This document shows positions 51,376 through 60,257 of a stretch of 64,000 bases of DNA, piece after piece; within the stretch, counting starts at the first letter, position 1; each line of letters starts with the position of its first letter. The stretch spans positions 1-64,000 of the forward strand of contig JANREX010000092.1 of assembly GCA_030758115.1 (NCBI GenBank). Direction: 5' to 3'. The translations under genes were made by a program, and so were the position numbers. The notes below the pieces were generated by a model. The model did not search any database and was not told the origin of the DNA. It saw only the letters and a program-made list of their open reading frames with translations. This stretch comes from Paracoccaceae bacterium (lineage in GTDB: Bacteria > Pseudomonadota > Alphaproteobacteria > Rhodobacterales > Rhodobacteraceae).

Positions 51376-52043
51376 CGATGGATCAGGTGAAACAGCCCCT
51401 CGCCATCCTCACCCATCAGGCACAGGCTGCCGATCACGAAGGGGTGCGGCAGCAGCGGGCCCAGATGCGGTGTCAGGGCGGCGGCGACCGCCTCGGCCTC
51501 GGGGCGGGGCAGGTTGCCGGTCAGGGTGATGTGAAAGCGGAATTCCTCCAGCACGTAAGGATAGCCCCAGCGCGCCAGAAGCGTCTCCTGCACGGGGGTC
51601 AGCCGCGCCTTGCGGCGGCGCGCCAGCTCGGCCTCGGTCAGGGGGGCGCGGTGCTGATCCAGCACGGTCACCACCTGCCGGGCCATGGTGTTCAGCGCAT
51701 CGGTCGGGCCTTCGGGCACAAGGGCCAGGAAACCGCCCAGCCGCGCCAGCGCCAGACCTTGCAGCGTGACGGGCTCCAGCCGGTCGCACAAGGCGGCCAG
51801 ATCGGCCATCAGCCCCGCCGGGGGGCGGCCCTCGGCCAGCCTGAAGGGCGGCTTGATCGTGGCGTGCAGCCCGTATTTGCGGGGCGTGGCCGTGATCTCG
51901 TCCAGCGGGCGGGGCAGGCCATCGATTTTCGGGTGAACGGTGGGGCGGCCTGCTTGCGCATCCCAGCCCAGCCAATCCGCACCGAAGCGCGCCAGCGCGC
52001 CTTCGGGCATCACGTAGATCGCATATCTTTGAAATCGGGTCAT
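51324..52043 (-). CDS. DUF1045 phosphonate-locus protein, predicted 2H phosphoesterase
   Basis: A 239-residue protein of the DUF1045 family found in C-P lyase loci. Two HxT motifs, H60-A-T in YGLHATIK and H171-I-T in FRFHITLTG, form the catalytic pair of the 2H phosphoesterase fold, whose members open cyclic phosphates. In C-P lyase metabolism a 1,2-cyclic ribose phosphate must be opened, a job done by PhnP in E. coli, so this protein is a plausible substitute; that is inference. ATG at 52043 starts MTRFQRYAIYVMPEG; the open frame continues upstream into phnM. It is divergent from phnM. Confidence 0.88.
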   Translation of the reverse strand: MTRFQRYAIYVMPEGALARFGADWLGWDAQAGRPTVHPKIDGLPRPLDEITATPRKYGLHATIKPPFRLAEGRPPAGLMADLAALCDRLEPVTLQGLALARLGGFLALVPEGPTDALNTMARQVVTVLDQHRAPLTEAELARRRKARLTPVQETLLARWGYPYVLEEFRFHITLTGNLPRPEAEAVAAALTPHLGPLLPHPFVIGSLCLMGEDGEGLFHLIHRYPLGAAATRSSTATSA

Positions 52044-52064
52044 GGGTCGGGCTTGCACCAGTTT

Positions 52065-52082
52065 TGTCACAATGCGGTGACA
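52065..52082. promoter_or_regulatory. inverted repeat between DUF1045 and phnM
   Basis: TGTCAC and GTGACA are perfect arms with a 6-bp spacer in the 73-bp divergent gap. The half-site is close to the TGTCA element of PhoB boxes, so it may be a regulator site for phosphate starvation or PhnF; the sequence does not decide. Confidence 0.45.
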
Positions 52083-52116
52083 CAAGCCCTGATACAGCAC
52101 CCGGCAGGAGCATGAA

Positions 52117-53250
52117 ATGACTGAAACCATCCTGAACAACGCGGTTCTGGTGCTGCCCGACGGCACGATGCAGGGACACCTGGTCATCCGCGACGGAAAG
52201 ATCGCCGATATGGGGGCAGGTCGCGCGCAAGGCGGCGAGGATTGCGAAGGCGATCTGCTGATCCCCGGCCTGATCGAGCTGCATACCGACAACCTGGAAC
52301 GCCATATCCAGCCGCGCCCCGGCGTGGACTGGCCCCATGCGGCAGCGATCATCGCCCATGATGCGGAACTGGCCAGCGTGGGTATCACCACGGTGTTCGA
52401 CGCGATGCGCGTGGGGTCCATCCCCTCGGGGATCGGGCGCTACAAGGCCTATGCGCGGGGACTCTCGCGGGAGCTTCTGGAGCTGCGGACGCAAGGCGCG
52501 CTCAGGATCAGCCATTTCCTGCACCTGCGCGCCGAGGTCTGTTCCGAAACCCTGATCGACGAAATGGCCCTTTTCGGCCCCGAGGACCGCGTGGGCATCG
52601 TCAGCCTGATGGATCACACCCCGGGCCAGCGGCAGTTCCGCGACATCGACAAGCTGCGCGCCTATGTGATGGGCAAGAACAACATCACCGAGGCGCAGTT
52701 CGTCGAACATGTCGCCCGGCTGCGCGAGATGCGCGCCCGGTTCGGCGAGGCGCATGAGGCGGCAGCCGTGGCCGAGGCGCGCCGCTATGGCGCCGTGCTG
52801 GCCAGCCATGACGACACCACCGCCGATCACGTGGCGGTGTCGGCGGGCCATGGCATCCGGCTGGCCGAATTTCCCACCACCCCCGAGGCCGCGGCGGCCT
52901 GTCGCGCGCATGGTATCGCGATCATGATGGGCGCGCCCAACCTGATCCGGGGCGGGTCGCATTCGGGCAATGTGGCTGCGGCCGAACTGGCGGGGATGGA
53001 TCTGCTGGACATCGTGTCGTCCGATTACGTTCCCGCCTCGCTGCTGACATCGGCTTTGATGCTCGGCGAGATATGGGGCGACATGGCACGCGGCATCGCG
53101 ACGGTCACGGCTGCCCCCGCGCAGGCGGCGGGCCTGTCCGACCGGGGACGTATCGCGCCGGGGCTGCGCGCCGATCTCGTGCGGCTTCGCCCTGTCGCGG
53201 GCAGCGCCGTGGTGCGCGGGGTCTGGTCGGCGGGGCGGCGCGCGGCCTGA
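52117..53250 (+). CDS. phnM: ribose 1-methylphosphonate 5-triphosphate diphosphatase PhnM
   Basis: A 377-residue amidohydrolase-superfamily enzyme. Metal-site block: GLIELHTDNLERHIQPRPGVDWPH; then HFLHLRAEV, SLMDHTPGQRQFRD, LASHDDTTADHV and IMMGAPNLIRGGSHSGNVAAAELAGMDLLDIVSSDYVPASLL. All match canonical PhnM. It removes diphosphate from the ribose-phosphonate triphosphate to give the PhnJ substrate. A GGCAGGAGC site precedes the ATG. It is the last plus-strand gene of the locus. Confidence 0.95.
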   Translation: MTETILNNAVLVLPDGTMQGHLVIRDGKIADMGAGRAQGGEDCEGDLLIPGLIELHTDNLERHIQPRPGVDWPHAAAIIAHDAELASVGITTVFDAMRVGSIPSGIGRYKAYARGLSRELLELRTQGALRISHFLHLRAEVCSETLIDEMALFGPEDRVGIVSLMDHTPGQRQFRDIDKLRAYVMGKNNITEAQFVEHVARLREMRARFGEAHEAAAVAEARRYGAVLASHDDTTADHVAVSAGHGIRLAEFPTTPEAAAACRAHGIAIMMGAPNLIRGGSHSGNVAAAELAGMDLLDIVSSDYVPASLLTSALMLGEIWGDMARGIATVTAAPAQAAGLSDRGRIAPGLRADLVRLRPVAGSAVVRGVWSAGRRAA

Positions 53251-53262
53251 AGGGCATCCGCG

Positions 53263-53291
53263 CGCCCTGTTTCTTCTTGCTTCAAATATCC
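53263..53291 (-). repeat. intergenic repeat copy C
   Basis: Minus-strand reading GGATATTTGAAGCAAGAAGA then AACAGGGCG, between the convergent phnM and tamB genes. It is nearly identical to copy D at 38271 (one mismatch in 29). Confidence 0.75.
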
Positions 53292-53322
53292 AATTCCGAC
53301 CGTGTCCCCCGCGCCGCCCGGC

Positions 53323-56300
53323 TCAGTAGTCGCGCTCGATATAGATGCCGATGCCGGTGCCGCCGTCCGATCCCAGGCGGCCCCGGACGGTAATCGACCG
53401 GCTGACGTTCAGGTTCAGGTTGATCTCGGTCTCACCGGCCGTGTTCACCGTCACGTCGGTATAGATGTTCTCCGAGATGTACTTGCCCACGCGCGCTTCG
53501 GTCTGGCCGTCCTCGGTCGTGCTCAGGTCCAGGTCGTCGACGCCGATCGCGCCGCGCAGCCCTTCGCTCAGCCCGTTGCTTCGGCCGGACAGGGTGCGGA
53601 TCGCGCTGGCCAGCTGCACCGCCTGAAGGGCCGAGATCTCGGTGATCCCGCGTCCGAACAGAAGCAGCGCCAGGACTTCATCCTGTGGCAGTTCCGGGCT
53701 TGATGTAAGGGTCAGTTCGGGCTGCGAGGCGACGCCTTCAAGCCCGATGCGGATCGCGCTGCCCTGCGCCTCTGTCTCGGCGATGAAGCGCAGGTAGGGA
53801 TCGAAGGCGCCCTGCAGCCGCACCAGGCCTTCGGTCAGGTCCAGACGCTTGCCCAGGATGCTCAGCCGTCCGCGTACCAGTTCGAACTGTCCCTGCGGCA
53901 CAAGGGCGGCCGTCGTGCCGGTCAGCCGCAGCCGTCCGCCCAGTTCGGCATCAAGACCCCGGCCCCGCACGAAGATCCGCGAGGGCGCGTCGATGATCAG
54001 GTCGATCGGAAAGGCAACCGACGGGCCGCTGGCCGCTGCCGGATCGGCGATCAGCCCGGCCCAGATCCGTGTCTGACGGACAGCAGGGCTGTCGCCGCGA
54101 TGCTGCAGCTCGGGCAGGTTGGCAAAGCTCGGTCCCAGGGATTCCGGGATGCGCAATTCGACCGTCTCCAGCGCGATGCGCCCACCGATCTGCGCGCCAC
54201 CGGTCAGGGGGCCGCGCAGGGTGACCTGCCCGTCTGCCGTCGCTTCATAGAGCTTGCGCTGGCTGAACACCGCGCGGGTCAGGTCCAGCGTCAGGTCGGC
54301 GGGGTAGGGCGCGCTCAGCGCCACCGGCCCCGCGACCGAGATCCGGCCGCCCGTTGACAGCGCCGCGGCGGCATCGACCTGCGCCCGCCCTGCGGACAGG
54401 CGCACCGTTGCCCCCAGATCGGACAGGGCCAGACCCGCGCCGGGCAGCACGACGCGCGCGCCCTGTGTGGACAGGACGCCCGAGACCGAGGACAGCGCCG
54501 GGGGGCCGTTGACCGCCAGGTCATAGGACAGCAGCCCCGAGACCGAATTTGGCCTGAGCCGGTTGTTGGCCAGCGACAGCGGCGCGCTGCCACGCAGTGT
54601 CAGGTTGATCCGCCGCCCGTCCGGGGCCAGTGTGCCGGCTGCCGCGGCGGTGATCCCGCCCGGCCCGGTCGCGGTGGTTTCGATCTGCCAGTCGCCGCCG
54701 GTGCTTTGCACCGTGCCGCGCGCCGTGGCCTGTCCGGATACTTCGGGCGCGATCAGCGCGATATCGCGAATGAAGGCGTCAAAGCGCAAGCGGCTGTCAG
54801 TGGCCGAGACGCGGCCGGTCACATCGGTCATGCCCTGTGGGGTGCGCAGTTCGACCTTGTCGAGAATGGTCATGCCCTCGGGGGTCTGGCGGATTTCGAA
54901 GGCAAGGCTGCTGTCGCCGCGCAGGATCGCATCCGCATTGGCCTGGCCCATGGCAAGGTTCGTGCCGTTCACCTGGCCGCTGGCGGTGCCGCTGCGCCCG
55001 AGCACGTCACCCGAGGCATCAAGGCTGATCTGCATGGCGCCCGCCAGCGGGCGGCCTGCCAGTCGGGCCCAGGGGCGCAGGTCGGCGACCGCTGCGCTGA
55101 GCTGTCCCTCGGCCAGAAGCCTGTCGATCCCGTCGCCCGTGACGGTACCTGTCAACCGCGCGGTCGTTTCGCCGGGTGCGGCGGCATCCAGGGTGATCTG
55201 CCAGGTTTCGGCCTGCTGGCGCGCGTCCAGCACCAGGCTCGCGGGGCCGCTGATCCCCTCGAGGATCAGCCCGGCATCCAGAAGCTGCGCGGTCAGATCC
55301 ACCGTGCTTCCACCCGATGACAGCGCGGCGCGCCCACGCAGGTCCGTGCCCGTTGTCACGATCTCGAACAGATCGACGCGGGTGCCTGCCGTGTCGCGGC
55401 TGGCCTGCAAGGCGATCCGGCTGGCACCGGTGATCAAGGGGTCGACGCGGGGCTGGCCGATGGCCAGATCCTGCGCCTTGCCCGACAGGTCGATGTTGAA
55501 CCCGCCCGTCAGGGGCAGGATTTGCCCGCGCGCGGCAAGGTCGGCGCCGCCTGCCAGCGGTTGGCCTGCCAGTCCCGCAAAGCGCGACAGATCCGCCGTC
55601 ACCAGACGCAGGTCGAAGGCGGCGCTCAGATCGCCCAGTTCGGCGGCTGTGCCTGCGTCGATCTCGGCGCTGCCGCTGAGGCGGGTATCGGCCAGGGTCA
55701 GCGAAAGGCGTGGGATCATGAACGGTCCGTCCGTGGACCAGTCGAAGCCCAGCGCGCCCGCCACATCGCCACCCAGGGCATCGGCCATGGCGGCGTCGGC
55801 CAGCGTCAGGCCTTCGGTATCGAAACGGAACTGCCCTGTCACCCGGCCGATGGCGTCCTCGCTGTCACCGCGCAGGATCAGCCCTTCGCCGGTCAGGGCG
55901 GCGCGTCTGGCGGTCAGGTCGGGCCGATCCAGCCCGTCGATGTCAAGGCGCAGGGTCCATGCATCACCAGTCGCGGCGTCGTAGGTCAGGTCCAGGTCGG
56001 TGCGGTTTACCCGCGTCTGCGGGCCGGACAGGGGCAGAAGGACGGGGCGACCGTCGGGGGCCACGATCTGACCTGACAGCGCCAGCCGCTCGGGCCAGCC
56101 CTCGGCAGAGAGCGCGGCATCGCCCGACAGGCGGATCGCCTCGGCGGTCAGGTCCAGCCCTTCCAGCAGCATCCGGCCATCGGGTGTCCGGGTCGCGGTC
56201 ACGATCAGCTGGATGTCGGGGCCGAAAAAGGCGCGGTAGTCGGGGGCGAAGACCGGGGCGATGTCACCGCCGATCCGGGTCACAACGCGGCGGGTGATCA

Positions 56301-57168
56301 ACGCGGCTGGCGTGGTGTCATCCACGGTCGCGGCCTCGCCCTCGGTCGCGGGGGCCGGTTCGCGCAGCGTTTGCAGGATGACCTGCCCCGCAAGCCTGTC
56401 CTGGCCATCGGTGGCAAGGCTCAGCTCTGCCGTGAAATCGTCGATCGGGGCATCCCCGGTCACGGCCAGCCGCACCGATGGCGTGCCGGGCAGACCCAGC
56501 AGGGTTGCCGCGATCCCGCCAGCATCCTCCGCGACGCCCAGATCCAGCGTCAGCTGGCGGCTTGCGTTCGCATAGGCGCCGGACAGCTGGACCTCGCCGC
56601 GTGGTCCGTCGATCCGCGCGATCAGCAGATCCGCCTCGCCCTCGCCGTTGCCGAGGGTCACGGAGCCTTCGATGTTGATTTCCACCGGTTGACCGATGAA
56701 CCCGTCGCCAAGGCTGACGCGGGCGGCGGCGATCCGGCCGATCTGCACCGAGACCGGCAGTTCGGGCAGGCTGAAACCCGATGTCGCCTCGGCCGCGGGC
56801 AGGCTGGGATCGGGCACAGGGGGACGGATCAGATCGATCCGGGCCACGGTCAGTTCGTTCACGTCGATGCGCCCGCGCAGCAGGGCGGCGCGGTTCCAGT
56901 CCAGCACGATATCGGACAGGCGCAACCAGACCCCCTCGCCATCGGCGATGGTCAGTTCCGCGATGCTCGCGCGCGCGCTCAGCGCCCCTTCGAAACCGCT
57001 GATCCGCACATCGCGCCCCAGACCGGACAGATTGTCCTCCAGCAGACCCTGCAGATAGCCGCGATCCTGATCCGGCGTTTGCGCGCTGGCGGGCAGGGCG
57101 GCGCCATGGACCAGCCAGAGGGGCACAAGCACGAGAAACCGCAGAAGGAAGCGTCGAAACATGCGCAT
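53323..57168 (-). CDS. tamB: translocation and assembly module inner-membrane component TamB
   Basis: A 1281-residue protein: N-terminal signal anchor (RRFLLRFLVLVPLWLVHGAALPASAQ), a very long repetitive beta-rich middle (many GxADLxARG, LSGxA and xATLTG-like segments) that builds a beta-helical groove across the periplasm, and the DUF490/TamB C-terminal domain (LRLTGTTAALVPQGQFELVRGRLSILGKRLDLTEGLVRLQGAFDPYLRFIAETEAQGSAIRIGLEGVASQPELTLTSSPELPQDEVLALLLFGR), ending in the aromatic IYIERDY. It works with TamA in outer-membrane protein insertion and lipid transport. It overlaps tamA by one base. Confidence 0.93.
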   Translation of the reverse strand: MRMFRRFLLRFLVLVPLWLVHGAALPASAQTPDQDRGYLQGLLEDNLSGLGRDVRISGFEGALSARASIAELTIADGEGVWLRLSDIVLDWNRAALLRGRIDVNELTVARIDLIRPPVPDPSLPAAEATSGFSLPELPVSVQIGRIAAARVSLGDGFIGQPVEINIEGSVTLGNGEGEADLLIARIDGPRGEVQLSGAYANASRQLTLDLGVAEDAGGIAATLLGLPGTPSVRLAVTGDAPIDDFTAELSLATDGQDRLAGQVILQTLREPAPATEGEAATVDDTTPAALITRRVVTRIGGDIAPVFAPDYRAFFGPDIQLIVTATRTPDGRMLLEGLDLTAEAIRLSGDAALSAEGWPERLALSGQIVAPDGRPVLLPLSGPQTRVNRTDLDLTYDAATGDAWTLRLDIDGLDRPDLTARRAALTGEGLILRGDSEDAIGRVTGQFRFDTEGLTLADAAMADALGGDVAGALGFDWSTDGPFMIPRLSLTLADTRLSGSAEIDAGTAAELGDLSAAFDLRLVTADLSRFAGLAGQPLAGGADLAARGQILPLTGGFNIDLSGKAQDLAIGQPRVDPLITGASRIALQASRDTAGTRVDLFEIVTTGTDLRGRAALSSGGSTVDLTAQLLDAGLILEGISGPASLVLDARQQAETWQITLDAAAPGETTARLTGTVTGDGIDRLLAEGQLSAAVADLRPWARLAGRPLAGAMQISLDASGDVLGRSGTASGQVNGTNLAMGQANADAILRGDSSLAFEIRQTPEGMTILDKVELRTPQGMTDVTGRVSATDSRLRFDAFIRDIALIAPEVSGQATARGTVQSTGGDWQIETTATGPGGITAAAAGTLAPDGRRINLTLRGSAPLSLANNRLRPNSVSGLLSYDLAVNGPPALSSVSGVLSTQGARVVLPGAGLALSDLGATVRLSAGRAQVDAAAALSTGGRISVAGPVALSAPYPADLTLDLTRAVFSQRKLYEATADGQVTLRGPLTGGAQIGGRIALETVELRIPESLGPSFANLPELQHRGDSPAVRQTRIWAGLIADPAAASGPSVAFPIDLIIDAPSRIFVRGRGLDAELGGRLRLTGTTAALVPQGQFELVRGRLSILGKRLDLTEGLVRLQGAFDPYLRFIAETEAQGSAIRIGLEGVASQPELTLTSSPELPQDEVLALLLFGRGITEISALQAVQLASAIRTLSGRSNGLSEGLRGAIGVDDLDLSTTEDGQTEARVGKYISENIYTDVTVNTAGETEINLNLNVSRSITVRGRLGSDGGTGIGIYIERDY

Positions 57169-59039
57169 CAGAAAGCCTGCCCAATCCCGATATAGATCTG
57201 CACCCCATTGCCGGTATCGCCGCCCAGCGGTCCCGCGATATCCAGCCTGAGCGGCCCGACGGTCGTGTCATAGCGCAGGCCAAGACCCGCGCCCGAATGC
57301 CAGGCGCCCGTCCCGTCATAGATGCTTTCCGCGCCGATATAGCCCGCATCGGCAAAGCCCACGAGGCTGATCGTATCGGTCACCTTGGCGCGCACTTCGC
57401 CTGAAAATCCCAGAAAGCTGCGCCCGCCGATCCCGCCGCCGCCGCCAAGATCGACGAAAAGCGACTGGAAAGGCTGGCCGCGCACCGTGCCGCCGCCACC
57501 CGAGTAGAACAGGAATTCCGGCGGCGTCTCCAGCAGGTCGGGGCCGATCAGCGCGCCAAGCTGGACGCGCCCGGCCAGAACGATCCGCCCGCCCTCATCC
57601 AGTGCGCGATAAGCGCGTGCGTCCAGTTGCAACTGTCCCCCGGGGTCCTGGGTGTCGGTATCGACGAATGGCGTGGCCTGGGCCTTGAGATAGAAGCCTT
57701 CTGTCGGGTCCAGCAGATCGTCGCGCCGGTCCCATGTCAGGGCGCCGGGCAGGGTCACGAGGTTGTATTCCCGCACCGGGGATGTGGCACCCGCAATGCG
57801 TGTCAAGATGCGCGAGGTGACGCGGGCCCGCTCCAGTGTCAGGCCCAGTTCGGCATCGAGCGTGTCCGAAAACCTGCGCGTGACGCCCAGCCCCGTATAG
57901 ACGCGTTCCGTGAGGAAAAATTCGGCGTCTTCACGTTCGGCGCCGATGATCGCGAAAAAACCGGTGTCGGGGCCATAGACGGCAAGACGGTCGTAGCGGG
58001 CGCTCAGGCCGTAGTCCAAACCGCCGGTATCCGCGCCGATGCCTTCGACGCTGCCCTCGACCCTGAAACGGTCAGCGCGGCCCGTGACGTTGCGATGCAT
58101 CCAGAACCCGTTCAGACCAAGCCCCGTATCGCTTGCGATTTCGGCCCCAAGGCCGAAACGGCGGGGGCGTTCGTCGACCACGGCCACCCCGATGTCGAGG
58201 GTTTCGCCCGGACCCAGCAACTCGGCCTCGGTCAGGACGACCGAGCGGAAAGCCCCCGTGCGCCGCAGCCGCTGCGCGGCCTTGGCCACGTCCTCGGGGT
58301 CGTAGCGCCGGCCTTCGGGCAGGCCTGCGATGCGGCGGATCGCCGTCGGGCGGACGCGGCTGCCGTCCTGCACCACAAGGGTGCCGAAGGTCACCGCGGG
58401 GCCGGGCGCAAGGGTGATGGCGGCATCGAGCCGGGCCTCGGTGTGCCGCGCGGTCAGTTGCTGATCCGCGATGTCGGCCTTGGCGTGACCCGCCGCGCGC
58501 CAATCGGTCAGGGCGGTCCTGGCGGCTTCGGTGATCGCTGTGGCGCGCGCGATTTCACCGGGGCGGAAGTCATTGCCGGGGCGGCGGCCGGGGGCAAGCG
58601 GCGCAATCTCGGCGCGGCCGAAGGTGAAGCGCGGGCCGGGGTCGATGCGGATCTCGGCTACCGATGCGGTTGCGGGCGGATCGAGCGGCGGAATGGTCGC
58701 GGCCTCGCGCCCGTCGATGCGGATGCTGACGGTTCCGCCATAATATCCGCTGGCATAGAGCAGGTCGACCATCCGCCGGTAATCGGCCTGGGCCGCGGCC
58801 AGGATGTCCTGCGTATCGGTGACACGGTCGCGGCGGGCCGCCACCAGAAGAGATCCCTCGACCAGACGATCCCGCAGCCTGTCGGACCCACCCTCTTCGA
58901 GAATGACATCGGTGCGGTCCAGGGCCTGCGCGGGTGTTGCGAGGGCCAGCGCAAACGCCAGAATTGCGCCCAGATGTCCGGACAGCGTGGCGGCCTTGGA
59001 CAAGCTACTTCGGGCGCGGGGTGATCGGGCTCTGGACAC
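57168..59039 (-). CDS. tamA: translocation and assembly module outer-membrane component TamA
   Basis: A 623-residue BamA/Omp85-type protein. A GTG start at 59039 is chosen because AGGAAAGGA lies upstream and the signal peptide (HLGAILAFALALATPAQA) then falls at about residues 20-40; the open frame extends 36 codons more. POTRA-like repeats (TVSIRIDGREAATIPPLDPPATASVAEIRIDPGPRFTFGRAEIAPLAPG; VTFGTLVVQDGSRVRPTAIRRIAGLPEGRRYDPEDV) precede the C-terminal 16-strand barrel, which has VRGQPFQSLFVDLGGGGGIGGRSFLGFSGEVRAKV and ends IGIGQAF. It forms an operon with tamB (TGATG overlap). Confidence 0.92.
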   Translation of the reverse strand: MSRARSPRARSSLSKAATLSGHLGAILAFALALATPAQALDRTDVILEEGGSDRLRDRLVEGSLLVAARRDRVTDTQDILAAAQADYRRMVDLLYASGYYGGTVSIRIDGREAATIPPLDPPATASVAEIRIDPGPRFTFGRAEIAPLAPGRRPGNDFRPGEIARATAITEAARTALTDWRAAGHAKADIADQQLTARHTEARLDAAITLAPGPAVTFGTLVVQDGSRVRPTAIRRIAGLPEGRRYDPEDVAKAAQRLRRTGAFRSVVLTEAELLGPGETLDIGVAVVDERPRRFGLGAEIASDTGLGLNGFWMHRNVTGRADRFRVEGSVEGIGADTGGLDYGLSARYDRLAVYGPDTGFFAIIGAEREDAEFFLTERVYTGLGVTRRFSDTLDAELGLTLERARVTSRILTRIAGATSPVREYNLVTLPGALTWDRRDDLLDPTEGFYLKAQATPFVDTDTQDPGGQLQLDARAYRALDEGGRIVLAGRVQLGALIGPDLLETPPEFLFYSGGGGTVRGQPFQSLFVDLGGGGGIGGRSFLGFSGEVRAKVTDTISLVGFADAGYIGAESIYDGTGAWHSGAGLGLRYDTTVGPLRLDIAGPLGGDTGNGVQIYIGIGQAF

Positions 59040-59232
59040 GTCCGGTCCTTTCCTGGGCGTTCTTCGGACATGCGGCGGCAGACGCCGCAGCCCTTTCGAT
59101 AGAAGGTTAACGGGCTTGCCGGCAAACCTCCACCCGATTTGCCTCACGTCTTCATCAGGTGGGGGGCGAGACTGGCGGATTTCCGCAGCCCTCCGGCTGT
59201 CCGGCCTTCAGGTTGCGGGTGTGGCGGCTGGC

Positions 59233-60168
59233 TCAGGGCAGCAGGGTCAGCCAGAGCCAGGCGGACATGAAAGACAGCGCCGTGCCGAGCAAGACCGTCG
59301 AGGCCGCAACCCGGCGCGCCCTGCCATACATGTTGGCGAAGATATAGGCGTTGACGCCGGGCGCCATCGAGGCGGTCAGCACCGCCGAACGGAAGCTTGC
59401 CTGAGACAGCTCTGTCGCGCGGCCCATCATCCAGACGGTCGCCGGGTGCAGCAGCAACGAGATGGCCACCGCATAGGCGATGAGCTTCATGTCACCCTCG
59501 GGGCGGTAGCGCACCAGCACGCCGCCCAGGCCGAAGAGCGCGGCAGGCAGGGCCGCGCGGACCATCAGGTCGACCGTTTCGGTGACGGGTGCGGGCAGCG
59601 GGATACCCCCCAGATTGACCGCGAACCCCAGCAGGATGCCAAGGATCAGCGCGTTGCGGAACATCGCCCGCCCGACCGTCAGCACCAGGTCCGCCGGCGA
59701 TTTGCCCTGGCCGCGCGCGCGGACAATCTCCATCGCGGTGATCCCCAGCCCGTAGCAGAAGGGGGAATGGATCGCGATGATCGCGTAATTCGCCTCGAGC
59801 GCGTCGGGACCATAGGCGCGTTCGGTGATCGGCAGACCCAGCATCAGCGAGTTGGAGAACAGGCAGCAAAAGCCGATTGCGACGCAGTCTTCCCAGTCGC
59901 GCCCGAAGATGAAACGCGCACCCAGCAGTCCCGCGACAAAGCCGGTCGCCGCGCCAGTGTAGAAGGACAACAGCACCCGTGGGTCGAAGCTTTGGGCCAG
60001 ATCGAGCTTTGCGATGGCGCTGAACAGCAGGCAGGGGATCGCGAAATTCTGCGTGAAGTTCATCAGCCCATCCACCGAGCTGTCCTTGAAATAGCCAAGC
60101 CTGACAGCAAGATAGCCCATCCCGATGACACCGAAGACCGGGAGGATCACGTCCAGAAGGGCTTGCAT
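59233..60168 (-). CDS. AEC-family transporter
   Basis: A 311-residue polytopic membrane protein with about ten spans in two halves of five. It starts MQALLDVILPVFGVIGMGYLAVRLGYF, and the AEC pattern includes NFAIPCLLFSAIAKLDL, GLLGARFIFGRDWEDCVAIGFCCLFSNSLMLGLPI, and a second-half SMAPGVNAYIFANMYGRARRVAASTVLLGTALS. AEC proteins are auxin-efflux-carrier-like permeases for organic anions such as malate. The substrate is unknown. It is the gene after the MBL hydrolase in the minus-strand run, with an 89-bp gap holding a repeat copy. Confidence 0.88.
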   Translation of the reverse strand: MQALLDVILPVFGVIGMGYLAVRLGYFKDSSVDGLMNFTQNFAIPCLLFSAIAKLDLAQSFDPRVLLSFYTGAATGFVAGLLGARFIFGRDWEDCVAIGFCCLFSNSLMLGLPITERAYGPDALEANYAIIAIHSPFCYGLGITAMEIVRARGQGKSPADLVLTVGRAMFRNALILGILLGFAVNLGGIPLPAPVTETVDLMVRAALPAALFGLGGVLVRYRPEGDMKLIAYAVAISLLLHPATVWMMGRATELSQASFRSAVLTASMAPGVNAYIFANMYGRARRVAASTVLLGTALSFMSAWLWLTLLP

Positions 60169-60217
60169 CGGATCGGGCCTTGGCTTTGTGGGGGCGGGGC
60201 GGGAGCGCTCCGCGCGG

Positions 60218-60246
60218 GGATATTTGGGGCAAGAAGAACGCGGGCG
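60218..60246 (+). repeat. intergenic repeat copy B
   Basis: GGATATTTGGGGCAAGAAGA then ACGCGGGCG, between the MBL hydrolase and AEC transporter genes. It shares its first 21 bases with copy A at 12774-12802 (opposite strand). Confidence 0.7.
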
Positions 60247-60257
60247 CGCGCCTTCAG

